The position numbers and the translations under genes are program-made. Of a DNA stretch of 64,000 nt, positions 11,479 to 23,285 are shown in pieces. Origin of the DNA: Adiantum capillus-veneris (Eukaryota > Streptophyta > Polypodiopsida > Polypodiales > Pteridaceae); NCBI GenBank assembly GCA_014529385.2, contig CM043964.1:135074420-135138419 (forward strand). Direction: 5' to 3'. The notes below the pieces were generated by a model, which did not search any database, had not been told where the DNA came from, and saw only the letters and a list, made by a program, of their open reading frames with translations. How positions within the stretch are numbered: position 1 is the first letter of the stretch; every line of letters begins with the position of its first letter.

Positions 11479-12245
11479 TCATGGAGCAAAAAATTACCAT
11501 CATCACCACCTTCAATGGTGATAATTTTTTCACTTGGCAAAACAAAACAATGTACTCACTAATGTGCAAAGGGATTTGGCATTAAATAGATCCGTATGAG
11601 GATGCATTTACAACAGACACTATGGTTGGAAATAAAAAATCATTAGCACTTATTGCACAGTCACTTGGTGACGATGTTATTTCATATATTGCTGGTATAA
11701 AAGATGCTAAAAAAGATATTGGGATGTTCTAAACAAAGAATTTGGTAGGGCATCCAAGAGCTCAAAGACCAACTTACTCATTCAATTCTACAAATTGTAG
11801 AAAAGAGATGATGTGTCCCTTGTAGCTCATCTCAACAAGTTTAAAGCATAAAGCAACAACAACTGCTAGGAGTACATGAACAAATTTTGAACGATGAAAC
11901 TATTGCAGTTCTACTCAACAGTGTTGAGAAGGCACCATTTGACATACAAGTGTCTACTTTGTAGAATGTGGAGAAGAATCTCGATGAAGTCATTGCCACA
12001 CTTATGGAGTTTGATTCAAAGTAGAGGAATGCAAGAGATGGTGTGACTCTAGCAAAAACACAAAGAGATCGGGAAATCTTCAACCAAGGAGGATTTAGAG
12101 GAGGAAGAATGACAAGAGGAAGAGGTAAAGGCCAAGGTGGAGACATAGGAAATTTCAGTTGCCATAGATGTGGAAAACCATGACATTTTGCTGGGGATTA
12201 TTGGAAGAGAAGAAGAAGAAGAAGAGTCACCAGCAAGGGCAGAAG
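11479..12245 (+). pseudogene. Ty1/copia gag remnant
   Basis: ATG 11479 opens a copia-type gag reading (ITTFNGDNFFTWQNKTMYSL, then QSLGDDVISYIAGI) with several stops and frame changes. It runs to a CCHC-type zinc knuckle at about 12150-12204 (CHRCGKP-stop-HFAGDYW, where the final Cys is not conserved). No protease, integrase or reverse transcriptase follows before the polypurine tract at 12421, so pol is deleted. This family is different from the family-A copia elements elsewhere in the window. Confidence 0.7.
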
Positions 12246-12420
12246 CCTCTAGGAGGACTAAAAATTTGTTTTATGATGTTTTGAAAACCCCCATGTATGT
12301 AGTGCACTTGTCGAGACTCGGGCTAGTCATTATGGGCTAAAGGAGTTTGGGGCACCATGTGCCAGCTATGCTACTAAGGAAGTAGGCATATAGGACATGG
12401 AAACACAAAGTTTGAATCTT

Positions 12421-12740
12421 TGAGGGGGGGTGTTGAAGTTTTGTGTTAAGGTTGGTAATGAGTGAATGAGAGGAAGGGGCAATAGTCCCACATGCAATGT
12501 ATTGGTGAAGGGACAAGTATAAAAGAGGCCTATTGCTCAATGAAAATCATCCAAGTTTCTAAACATGAAGTGCAATGCTTCTTATGAACTTGTGATCACT
12601 TGCACTCAACTCAAGATCGTGTTTATGAGTCCAAGCTAATCTATCTTGGAATCTAATTCTCTTGAGTTACATTGCTGCTACACTTATCTCTCTCACTTAC
12701 ACACTATGATTAGGCATCATCCACCGTAGCTTCCCTGGTT
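12421..12740 (+). mobile_element. Polypurine tract and 3' LTR of a copia-like element
   Basis: TGAGGGGGGG (12421-12430) is a typical plus-strand priming tract and is followed directly by TGTTGAAGTT, the expected LTR start. A TATAAAAG box lies at 12519-12526, about 90 bases into the LTR. The LTR end is not defined because no matching 5' LTR was found in the window; it must end before the CACTA coding sequence that begins at about 12741. Confidence 0.55.
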
Positions 12741-14120
12741 TTGAAATGTCTCCCCACCTCTGCTACTCCATGGGCAACCCCTAATGGAAAGATTGTGCTT
12801 CCTAAAGCCCCATGGATTCTGACCAAAGATGAGCTAGATCAAATGAAGTGTTCCATTGCATCTATTTGGACACTCGTGGGGTACATGAGGTCACTAAAGG
12901 GAGCTTCCATAAAGGCAAAGAAAGGTGGACGCATTCAATTGTAGGGGTTGAAATCCCATGATTGGCACAAGATGTTAAAGGTAATTCTTTCATTCATTTT
13001 CTATCCTCTTCGTCATTTTATTTAGATATTGAATTTTGTGCCATACTAAAATCATATGGTATTTCAATCTTTTTACATTGTAGTTCATTTTGCCAGTGAG
13101 TATGTGCATATGTTGGGACAAGAACGCAAAGGAATCTATATTCAGCTCAGCTTTTCTATATACACTATGTCTTCTTGTATGTTATCTTAGTGTACTCTTG
13201 TGTGTTACCTTGTAGATTTATGAGCTCCAAAGAAATTGAAATAGATGTCATGCCTACTGCTCAATCGCTTGCCATGGAAACTATGTGTGCTATTGAGGAT
13301 GCATTTCCTTTATCCGTTCTTCTTAGTCAAGTCCACCTCTTGGCTCATGTGTTTCAGGAGATTGCTATATGTGTAGTGCATGCACGATGGATGTTATTTC
13401 TAGATATGTTTTAAAGACTCTTAAAGGTTTTGTGCAGGTACGGGCCCAACCAGAGGCATGCATGGCCAAAGAATGGATCGTGCAAGAGGCATTTGTTTAC
13501 ATTTTAGAGTATTTGTCACAGTTGATTCCTCAATGCCTTGCATGTGGTTAGATGAGGAGTATGCAAGGATGACTTCACACTTGCCAAGTGGAAAGAAAAA
13601 ATCATTTAACTTGGATATGGATCTACACCGAGTTGTCAATAACTTTTTCATCCTCAATGCAAAAGTTATGATCAAGAAGGTGGACTTGTGGACAAATGGA
13701 AAAGGCAAGGCATTTGCAAGAGAGGGAGAAAGCTCATGGAGGTAGGAGGGTACCCCCAATTCCTTGACACCCTGCATGTTTTTTAGATCTCATTAGTGAT
13801 GAGTGGATCCATGAGTGAATGAAAGCAAAGGTATGTGGAGAGTACATCACTGACAAAGAATGGGAGTATGCACGAGGTTTTGTGCCAAAGGTATAGTACT
13901 CATACGCTTACACTATTGCATAGTCTTTCTTGATTTTATCTTTGTAATTGAATGTATAATTTTTTCTATTTTATAGTGAATTTCCTTTAAATCTATGTGG
14001 TCAAAGGGTCGACACTTTTTCACATGCCACATTGACGAGTGCCAAACCACCATGGATAACTTTGACACAAATGGTGATGAAGCCATGTACTGTGGGATTA
14101 TTGGAAGGATACTAAAGGTT
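12741..14120 (+). pseudogene. CACTA (En/Spm) TNP2-type transposase, C-terminal region
   Basis: The reading matches TNP2-like transposase followed by its DUF4218 and DUF4216-like regions, spread over several frames. At 12741-12975 APWILTKDELDQMKCSI is followed by a GLKSHDWHKML motif after one stop; GLKSHD is a hallmark of this family. At 13255-13550 there is QVHLLAHVFQEIA, then HARWM, then LKTLKGFVQVRAQPEA and IVQEAFVYILEYLS, with a frame change inside. At 13551-13745 there is a reading around DEEYARMTSHLPSGK and DLHRVVNNFFILN. At 13990-14120 a region contains HFFTCHIDECQTTMDNF and MYCGIIGRILKV. AT-rich stretches between blocks (about 12980-13080 and 13895-13980) look like introns. The N-terminal half and the CACTA termini were not found. 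A copia LTR lies directly upstream, suggesting truncation by insertion. Confidence 0.75.
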
Positions 14121-14199
14121 AATTTTAGAACCTTTCATAGATTCATCTTCAAGCTTCTATTTGTAGGGTGAAGGCAAAGACCTTCTTAGGATTCCATGG

Positions 14200-14533
14200 G
14201 AAACTAGGTAGCATCTAAGGTACAGTACAACCAGTGGAAGGCTCTACACAATGCTGTAAAGGACCATGGAGTTGATGGCACAACAAAAAATCAAAAGACA
14301 TAAGTGTGGGAAGCCTTGGATTCTCTTGCTTTTATAAAATTCATTACAAAAAGAATGATCTTTCCAAATTCAAAAAAGATATCAATAGATTTAAGAAAGC
14401 TATGACAAATGCTTGGAGATCAGAGCACTTCACACACTACATGGCAGTCATTTTGAATCATGAACACTTGCAGTGTCTTCTTGAGTCAACCTCGTGCTTT
14501 TCACTATTTCCCCTCCACTTCAAGTACTCTTGA
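14200..14533 (+). pseudogene. Second transposase-like fragment with THYM motif
   Basis: The ORF at 14306-14533 contains FKKDINRFKKAMTNAW then EHFTHYMAVILNHEHLQ. This resembles the C-terminal segment of the decayed gene at 9455-10607 (AWGETHITHYMVG), on the opposite strand. Just upstream, in another frame, YNQWKALHNAVKDHGVDG is readable. It may be the tail of the adjacent CACTA-derived gene or a separate insertion; the evidence is one short motif. Confidence 0.4.
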
Positions 14534-16879
14534 TTCTTGTAACCCTACAACCTATGTCGCCAGAAGAGGCAAGGTCATAATCGGCCATAGTAGGCACTTC
14601 TTGAGCCCATAAAATCTAGAGCAAGTTTAAAAAATCTAATAGCTTTTTGCTTTTCAAGAAATCTAATTGTTTCCACTCCAAGGCATATTGAATATGAATT
14701 TACCACCCTTGATAGAGCCAAAATTGGGAGCATGGGGAGAGTGGATGATTGGGAAAGCTTCCTATGGTAGATAGCTATTGTCTCCTTGTTGAGGTTTTCA
14801 ATGTAATGGACTAAACTCTCATCCCTCTTTTTTAGATTAAAAGGCTTGGATCCCTTCCCTCTCCCTAAAAACTTTTTAGGGTTCACAATGTCAATCTATG
14901 TAATAAAACTTCAAATTAGTTAAATGGAAACAAAGTTTCATTGGCCTAAATAGTGTGCTTGCAGAACTTACATCTTACCTTTCCATCATCTTCAAAAGAT
15001 CGTCTTTTTGGAGGTCAAATTATATCTTACCTTAGGGTTTTCATCATCTTCAAAAGATCCTCTTTCCAAAGGTCAATGGAAAAGCTTGTCTTTTGCTCTT
15101 TGCTTTCTCTTGGAACTTCTCATTCCCATGTGCTCTATCATCATTCTTTTCTAAATTTGATGGAACTCTTCCTTTGTGGGAGTCTCTTTCTCTTCATATC
15201 TTTGAACAACAACTAGGCTCTTGAATTCTTAATAATCAAATTTGATCTAAGTTGTGTTCTTGGACATTTCAACTTTGTCTTCAATTAAAGAAGTTTTGTG
15301 AACACATTTTGCAACAATCTCAAAAACCTTTAGCATCAAGAAGGCTATGAAGAAATTTCATTGCATATGTAGATTTTATCAAGCTCGAGCTACCGCTTGA
15401 AGCAATTTATTTTAAGACCAAGTCCCCATTAATGATATGATGTATTTTCAACTATGATGACTTGTTTCAAAACCAAAATAAAGGAACTAAGTTCAAGATT
15501 TTATGCCCAAGTTATTGCTAAGTATGTTCAATATTTGCAATTTCTTGTACTTTTGGTGGACCCAAACTTCAAATAAATATGAGGTCGTGCATTATTAATG
15601 AACCACATGAAGATGCTCCAATTACAAGAAGAGATGCAAAAAATCCTCAAGTTCATGGAATCTACATAGAAAAAGGGTTTAGCAACAAATTTGACATCAA
15701 TAAGGATTTTAAATTTTTGCATGCAAAATAATTTGCAAAAGGGTAGACAACACTGGCTCCATGACCCGGGGGATTCACCATGGAAAACTTATCGCACCAC
15801 GTAAGTGCAAGAGAGGGGGGTTTTTTTACAAGTTACATAAGCATATAAGTTAGGGGCAGACCCCCAATAATTTATCTCCTAAACTTAAAAATAAGGGAGG
15901 AGGGGAGTGAGAAAAGGAAAAAAATGAGAGGAAGTTTTTGTGTTTTGAAATCATTGCTTCCCAAAAGAGTCTGGCCTTGAACTTTTGAGTCAATAGCTAC
16001 AAAGATCCATGCAAGAACTAACACTGCTTTATATCAATTGCTTGTTTTGTGATTATAGTTCATTTGTTGAGAGATGAAAGCTATAAAGAGTTTGTATAGA
16101 TGCAAATTTACACGAAGAACCTAGCACAACTATATGACCATGTTATTTAAGTAATTTAGATGGGGCAGAATTGGATGAGTAGCTAGAGTGCAAGCTGAAC
16201 GGGTACATAGTTTGAAAGTCAAACTAAGACACATTGAGAGTACATCTAGTTATCAACATAAGTGGTTCCTTAGTACGTTGCCAGTCACTATGCTACACGC
16301 TCTTTGACTAGTTTTACTCAGTTAGATCATGTGAGACCTAAATTTTATATGTAAGATAGAGGTATGATAACTTTCTGCATTGATTATCGTATAAGCGTAG
16401 AAAGGGGGGTCATATTCCCTAATATGAGTAGTATATAGGGGTTTTATCAAAGTTGTCCGCTCGCACGTGGCGTCCTGGTTTATAAATAGAGTGAATCCCC
16501 CAGGCTCCATGATCGGCTAAGACCCCCTTCATTACATAGCATGATCTCACAAAATAAACGTTTGTAGATCCGCTTCTACATTGTAATCAAAAATTTGGTA
16601 AAGCCTTCACAGAGGGATAATCCAAGAATGAAGAATTACTTTAAGGGGAATCACAATCTCACATCTTAAAAATTGAATAACCTGCAACTAACCCACAACT
16701 TGTGAAAGCCACTAAAAGTGGATACGAAGCCATCAACATGAAAGTGTATAACACTTTATAGGGGGGATTGTTGGTATTTAAAGCCTTAGAGGCTCATGCA
16801 TAAATTGAACGTGACCATACAACTTGCCAACCACTTGATTTAGTGGTGCATGCTTTAGAAGGTGAATCCCATTCTATGG
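14534..16879. other. No gene recognised; one possible LTR start
   Basis: A 103-residue minus-strand ORF at 14575-14886 (KKRDESLVHYIENLNKETIA) is unassigned and may be a retroelement scrap. At 14965-15080 there is an imperfect duplication around CATCATCTTCAAAAGATC. At 16760-16775 a G-run (ATAGGGGGGAT) followed by TGTTGGTATT looks like a plus-strand polypurine tract and LTR start, but no coding sequence of that element is visible upstream. Confidence 0.35.
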
Positions 16880-18737
16880 ATACACGATTTATTCAACAAT
16901 TACTCCTATCAACAACCTATACCTACGTTGTCTAAACCATAGCAAATAAACAAAAAAAAACATTTTACTACCTTTTATCATCCAATTTGTATGACGTTTC
17001 TCAAGCATCAAAGCATAAGCAAAGAAACCAAACACACTCAAGTGACCAATAAATGGCTTCTTGACATGCCAAGCCTCATACATAATGATATAGTAAAATG
17101 TTAGAGTAAGATACCTATGCAATACATACACGTTGATACATCATAGCCTCAAGCCAAAACGTATGGGGAAAAACTTCGCTTTTGGCCATCTATGTACCGT
17201 CATAAGTGACATGTTTTTCCTCTCATTAACATGGTTTTGATGATGGGGTATACAACACTTGGATTTTGACCATCTATGTACCACCTTCATAAGTGACATG
17301 TTTTTCCTCTCATTAACATGGTTTTGTTGATGGGTATATAACATTGTACATTGATATTTTATCTAATGACTTGCCAAAAATAACATTAAACTCTTTAGAT
17401 ATATACCCCCCCCCCCCCCCAACCAGAATGAAGGTGTCCATATTACAACCAGATACCAATACAAGTGACAAAGTAAATAAAATCCCAAAAGATGAAGTAT
17501 TGCGTCGAACCACAAATGTCAAGCTGTCATTAGCAAGTAGCCCACATAAAAGCATCCTTAGGAAACTTTAGATGTTGCATTTTGCCCAAAATACAAGATT
17601 TATATACATGTTTCAATGGTGCCTCAAGAGGAGGCGACAAAGCTACCTTGTCAAATGTACACCAGTTTTGTTGTAGAAATCTTCAAATCAGGTAATGTGC
17701 ATGTTCAATATTTCGCACATTTCTTGTAGTCATTGAGCTTAGACAACCTTTGAAACATAATACTAGATACTATAGTAGTATCACCAAATTTGATGCATGA
17801 GAGGCAGCAACAGTGGAAGATGCAAAGTTAGCCCTTATTAGCTTGTACCAAGGAGAGAGATGTGAGTTCACATAATTTATGCGATATGTTTTTGCCTCTA
17901 TTTAATGGTGGGAATATGAATGTAAGTCTTGATGGGCCATGTATAGCATAAGTAGGTTTTGAATGATGTTACAGATCATCCTATTTTTATGCTAATGTAA
18001 TTGGAAGTAGCAATAGTGGTACTCTTCTCTTACTCAGTAGCCCTGATGTATGTTTCAACAAGATATTGCTTACCCTGTCTTTTCTAGACTAGGCCTCTAG
18101 CAACAATACAGGGACAAGGCCATCAAGCTTTACTTCATGTTTATTCTCTATCACAAGTCCAAGGGTGGTGGCAAAAGCTTGATAAGAATATACCAAAGCA
18201 TCAAGAACTATATACACAAGAGTAATATCACAAATGACCTGCTCAATGGCAATCAAAAGCTTATTGAAATCTTTAATCTCCGCAAGAAATACAAAAGTGC
18301 TAGCTTTTTATAGAGATGGTGAAATTGCATGCAAAATCGATAGTCAAGGGACTAAGGAAATCTAATTTCAAGAATCATCGAATAAATATTGGAGGTTTTT
18401 TGGGACTATTTCCTCTACATTTGTTCTTTGGTGATATGCGCATGGCAATATGCTTATCATAGGAAAATTTGTATAATATCAAAGCTTTGAGGCTAATAAA
18501 ACCATGAAATGCTAGTAATAAATGAATGCTATAACAATCTCGCAAAAGTTGTACCAATCTTAACAAAAGCTGAACTCACATGTACACAATAACCTATGTT
18601 GGATTGCATGATTATTATGTCAAAGATATGCTAAAATAAAGATAAATGTGTCCATCTTAGCACAAAATTATTCATGGTGCTTGATTGCTTGACAAAAAGC
18701 GAGCAGCATGCTCGAAAAAAGAGATGCTCTGACACCA
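16880..18737 (-). pseudogene. Degenerate Ty1/copia element (gag to integrase)
   Basis: Read leftwards from a primer-binding site at 18726-18737. Gag is recognisable at about 18300-18050 (AEIKDFNKLLIAIEQVI, then DALVYSYQAFATT), aligning with the family-A gag reading KDVNEQLISAGEVI. The pre-integrase zinc region is at about 17700-17560 (LEAPLKHVYKSCILGKMQ). The integrase core follows at 17450-17310 (GGYISKEFNVIFGKSLDKIS) and the C-terminal part is at 17100-16900 (YEAWHVKKPFIGHLSVFGFFA). Many stops and shifts are present. A poly-C run of 15 bases (17406-17420) has expanded the glycine codons before YISKEF, and a 66-bp unit coding HQNHVNERKNMSLM is duplicated at 17155-17330. RT and RNase H are absent. 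Confidence 0.75.
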
Positions 18738-18900
18738 TGACAATCTCACTTGAGAGATTTCCCCCCTTGCTTGTGTATACACCCATAGCCCAAGGACATC
18801 AATCATTTTTGTATTTGCATACTTCTAGTGTTGTTCGTCTCCTTCCTTGCCAAGATTCATGCGTGCACTCTTGCAACCCTAGATCCAACCATTGGTGATG
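18726..18900 (-). mobile_element. tRNA primer-binding site and end of 5' LTR
   Basis: On the minus strand TGGTGTCAGAGC (18737-18726) differs by one base from the TGGTATCAGAGC initiator-tRNA-Met primer site used by plant copia elements and follows directly after ...GATTGTCA, the expected LTR end. The LTR extends rightwards from 18738; its far end is not defined. Confidence 0.6.
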
Positions 18901-19997
18901 GTAGAGTATATTAAATATTTGGCTTAATTTCCATTCCACTCTAAAATTTAGCTTCTTTTGCTTGGAGTCTTGCTGAATTCTTCACTAGGTTTGCAACTTC
19001 AGTCCTTCTCGGGAGGGATTGGTGACCTGATTCAAACTTGGATGTGTGCTTGTAATATGCTCTGCTGATGAAGTATAGGCTTCTCCATCTATTTCAACTA
19101 ATAAAGTAACAAGAATAGCTATGTTCATTCCGGCAAATGTGATCCGAAGCTGTCAAATTGGCTAAGAATGTTTAGCAGAGATTAAATACTACCTAGGAAT
19201 AACTACCCTCGAGTATCCACAGGTTTACAACCCTTTTAAGGAAACTTGACAACCTATGGTAGGACTTGGCATCTAATAACACGAGTTGATGTGTGGGTTT
19301 CAATCTAGAGCTTCATGTATAGTAAGATTACAGTTTAGGAGAGGCACAATTGAAATGATAAGACTTGCTAAGAGGACTCTCCACAAGTCACTCCAAACTC
19401 TTTGGGAAGAGTACCAGAAAAAAAAAGCTGCAGAGCCCAAGTCCTCCAAAGCCGAAACTGCACACGAAGTCACATGCAAGGTCTACCCCCCTCGCAAAAA
19501 GCTAGAAGCTGGCAGCTCTCTGGGGGAGCCCCTTTAAGAGTAATATAAAGAAAGCTCATTACAGGGCTAGAGCTTATGCTCACACACACTGAAACTCTTG
19601 TCGAGGTAGTCGAGAGAGAAATCTATTTGAGATGCCTAGCAAATCAGTTATCTCTAAGGTGTTGTGAGCCTTTAATGAGGCTAAACATTGTGCCACACCA
19701 GTGGAAGGCATCCAGTCTTCTGAATGAGCAGGCTTCATAAAGGCCCGGGTGAGATTGATAGCCTCATCGAGTTTCTTAGTCTCATTAGGGATAGGGATGG
19801 ACAGATAGTAGAACTCACTGGGACATAGTAACTAACTTTCCACATGAGCATCACAAAAAGCGACGATCAAGCACAACACCCTCCCTTCACAATCAAAGCC
19901 ACCTCTTATAATTTTAATGGCAGCAGTTCAAGGAACCTGGTTCCGTATGTACAAAAATTTTGGCCTTGAAAAAGGCATTTGTACATCCAGCAAGGGT
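18901..19997. other. No gene recognised
   Basis: Unassigned DNA. An 83-residue plus-strand ORF (19286-19537) has no recognisable motif. The last 80 bases are probably the 3' untranslated region of the minus-strand host gene. Confidence 0.4.
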
Positions 19998-22316
19998 TTA
20001 AATGGAGTTTCCAGCTCGTAACAGCTTCTCGATCTTGTCGGCTCTATGGTAATCTGCAGCAGTTATGGGTCCACTAGGAAAGGCAGTGATCTCAATGACC
20101 AAATGTGGAGTTGGAAGTTCATCAAACATGGCCCTTACATTGTGGCAACACACCGTCTCTGCGTGTGCATTTTCACGGCGAATCTGACAACCCTGCACCA
20201 TAGAAAGCGGTATGTGAGATGGAATCGAACTTCGTTTGGACTAAACGAGGCCAATGACTGCTATTCTCCCTTCTTATGACAAAGCATACATCAAAAGTAT
20301 TTAGGTATATATACAAACATATATCCATCCATACATTCATATATACGTACATACATTCTGCTACCAGCTAACCCTGTCTTCACAAAACCGTGATATATGC
20401 TTTCTTCCACATTTCATTCACCTTATGAGAGGTTGCATCTCGAAAAGTATCATCGTCGGAAAGAAGCGAACTGATTTGATTGAGAAGACGACGGCCTTCA
20501 GATTTTGACGGGACTCGGTATCTTCTTTTAAGAGTGCCCTTCGTAGTTGTCTGCCACTTAGTTCTCCCTTTCTTCAACTCCTTTGCTCGCTGAGCCTCTA
20601 CATGCACGACAGAAATTACCCACATGCATTAAGGTCATAAACAATGTAAAATAGAACAGCCCAACTACAAAACAAATTAAGAAAAACTGCACTCACCCTC
20701 GTTTCCACCGAATATATTCTTTAACCAATTTAGAGCCTGCAATTCATCTCTGTCACTGAGACCTACAAGACAGACAATTTTCTCAGAGAGCTGTAGACAT
20801 ATCAACAACAATGCCTGTCTCCTACTTCTAATGCAGTCGAGTCAGTTCGGACTAAAACCAGAGGGCTATCTTCCTCATAGATTCAATAGCGATGAACCAC
20901 AATCATGAAAAATCATGCAATCCCACTGAGACAAGGAGCACTTGCTAGCTTCTCATGTCTACCTAAATCTGCTTGTAGATCACAACAGCTCTTGCTTATT
21001 TCTCATGTCTACCTAATTCCACTTGTAGATCACAAAGAGGTCTTGCTAGCCTACCTTATGTTGCTTGTAAATCACAAAGAGCTCTTGCTAGCTTCTCATG
21101 TCTACCTAACTCCTCTTGTGATCATGGACTACAAGCATGTGCACAAAGCTGGTTATGTAAATCCGTTCATCTTGCTGCTTGAATTATCTATAGTACCAAG
21201 TCAGAATACTCCAACCTTGCCAAGCGCACTGGCACGATCCTGATTGGCCTTGGATAAGTTTGCAGGCTTCCAAAAGAACAGCAACTGTGATATGTGACAA
21301 CACTGTTAATTCTCATAATATCTTTCAGCTCTCTTATGAATAGATGCACGGTGCTTAAGCCTTCCTCCATCTACAAATATTTCTCTATATTATTGTGTCA
21401 AGCTCAACCCGAGGACAGGTCATCAAGGATACAAACTTCTACTGCTGCAAATATTGGCTTGTCAGAAACTACTTCCCTTCTCACTTATGACATTTAGCAT
21501 TAGGTGACGGCGTCTTTAACATTCTGCTGCTAGGAATCTCTGGCTTGCAGAAAACCTAACTTCTCTCTCTCAAACATGACTTCTAGCACTGGGTGATCTT
21601 CGCACCATGTCATCTTTGCTGCAAAAGATGAACCAGGGCAGCAGAATGAGATCTTTGTAGGACACAAAGATGGCATCCTCTCCAAACCAGTATTGAAGAG
21701 TCCTAAACCTTGAAACCTCTGATCAGCCGACACGTTCAAACCCTGCAATCATGGCCGAAGAGGGATGTTTGCTAGATGCAGAACCAAAGGTAACCCAGGA
21801 TGAAATTTATTCTCAAGGGATCTTCACGAAACTACAGAAGAGAAACAAACTTAAAAAACGAACAGCTGGATCCTTTGCAAAGAGCCGAATGTAATCGATT
21901 GCAACTTCAACTTGCAAGAACTTGAGCTCAACTAGTGGAAAGTGCAGAAAATACAAAATCAATGTGCAGGAATTGAGGATACCTTGCAGACTTGAAGAAG
22001 GTGGCGGCCCTGCAATGCCCACTTGGAGAAGGGCATAGAAGACGCATGTGCGAACAACCCACAAGACGGGGAATTCAGTGAGAGAGGCACGCACTGTAAT
22101 GGGTTTGCCGAAGGATTTCACAGAAGGCGAAGGAAGGGATGCCCTTGTGAGAGCTTCCATGGCCTCATGGGATGAAGTGAAGAAAGAAGGGCGGAGCAGA
22201 AAACGATAGATCCCGCTGCTGTTCTTCTTGCCGTTGCCGCTGCTGCTGCTGCTGGGAAGAAACAACGGCGAGCTCGGAGACCATGCCGGAGCCTGCTGTT
22301 GCAAAGTCCTGAACAT
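19998..22316 (-). CDS. Conserved plant protein, probably plastid-targeted; four exons
   Basis: Exons on the minus strand: 22316-21983, 20762-20697, 20597-20422 and 20192-19998. All three introns are GT-AG and the phases agree (1, 1, 0), giving 771 bases and 256 residues with no stop. I chose the ATG at 22316; the frame is open for 10 more codons upstream but only from a GTG. Residues 1-60 are rich in S, R, P and hydroxylated residues with few acids (PSSPLFLPSSSSSGNGKK), as in a chloroplast transit peptide. A hydrophobic segment follows (VLWVVRTCVFYALLQVGIAG, about 83-102). The C-terminal half is basic and looks strongly conserved: RRYRVPSKSEGRRLLNQI, CQIRRENAHAETVCCHNVR, LFDELPTPH-like text and AADYHRADKIEKLLRAG. 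I associate this with a conserved single-copy plant family of unknown function but cannot name it. It is the only clearly intact gene in the window. Its first intron (1.2 kb) holds a minisatellite. Confidence 0.85.
20938..21125. repeat. Minisatellite of about 60 bp, four imperfect units
   Basis: The unit reads roughly GCTAGCTTCTCATGTCTACC, then a variable part, then CTTGTAGATCACAAAGAGCT. It occurs four times inside the first intron of the minus-strand host gene and explains the plus-strand ORF at 20905-21243. Confidence 0.85.
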
Positions 22317-22972
22317 ATCTACAAACGAGAACTGATGGCTACTCACGAGTCGTCAAAATTTAGTTTAGACCTTTGCACAATGGAAACGAGCAGGCATTGG
22401 TTATAAGGATAAGGCACCATGGTCCACTTTTAACACCTTGCAATGCTTGCAGACAGGCTCATACTTCACCACCTCACCAATAGGACACCAAAATATCACT
22501 CACAATTGGCTACTTTCTGCCAACATGGAACTATGCCATTAGCTTGAGCTTTTCGCAATGAGCATACCACATACACTACTAGTTCTATCGTGGAGCACTA
22601 TTACAAAGTTAAGTGGGGAGGTGCTCAAAATGTCGTAGATGCCTCGGTCTTTCCATTATTGTAGACTTTTGTATTAGTTCTACGAATTTGAAGGAAACAT
22701 ATTTTTCCTCTCTACTATCCTCATTGTTGGTAACTTGCTTTTGCACGAATTATCTCAACATAGCAAATAGAATATCGCATTTTGTATGTGTGCTTTGAGA
22801 ATAAACATGACGCTCCACTTTATCTTAAATGAATGTGTCATGCTTTATTAACTTGATCATTTCTGACCGCATTTTGTGTGACCCTCACTTGCGGCATTGC
22901 CTACCCACCCTGGCTCGTAAGGCGCACGAAGTGAGCCAATAATGATTACTTCTTAGTTGCGAGCAATCCAAT
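22317..22972. other. Upstream region of host gene, no other gene
   Basis: This should contain the leader and promoter of the minus-strand gene starting at 22316. No TATA element is convincing. Confidence 0.35.
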
Positions 22973-23285
22973 GTGGGGGGTGTTAACTTGATGCACCCAA
23001 ACTTCATGATTTGGGTGCCCTATGTAGTAAGATGTGGATAGAGTTGAAAGCTAATTAATTTCAATGAAATCAAAATCTTCCTTACCTTCTTTATATAACA
23101 ATTATTTGAAATACAACTTTAGATGAATTAAGACATGATTTACTATATATTTCCTAAAATGCATGGTGGATTTGTGAAATTTGGGCTTGTTACTACATGA
23201 ATTAAGACATGATTTACAATATATTTCCTAGAATGCATGGTGGATTTGTCAAATTTGTCAGATTTGGGTTTGTTAAGACATCAAC
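22973..23285 (+). mobile_element. Possible polypurine tract and LTR
   Basis: GTGGGGGG (22973-22980) followed directly by TGTTAACTTGATGC resembles a polypurine tract plus LTR start. Within it a unit of about 74 bp (ATGAATTAAGACATGATTTA at 23124 and 23198) is tandemly duplicated. No gag or pol accompanies it and no second LTR was found. Confidence 0.35.
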
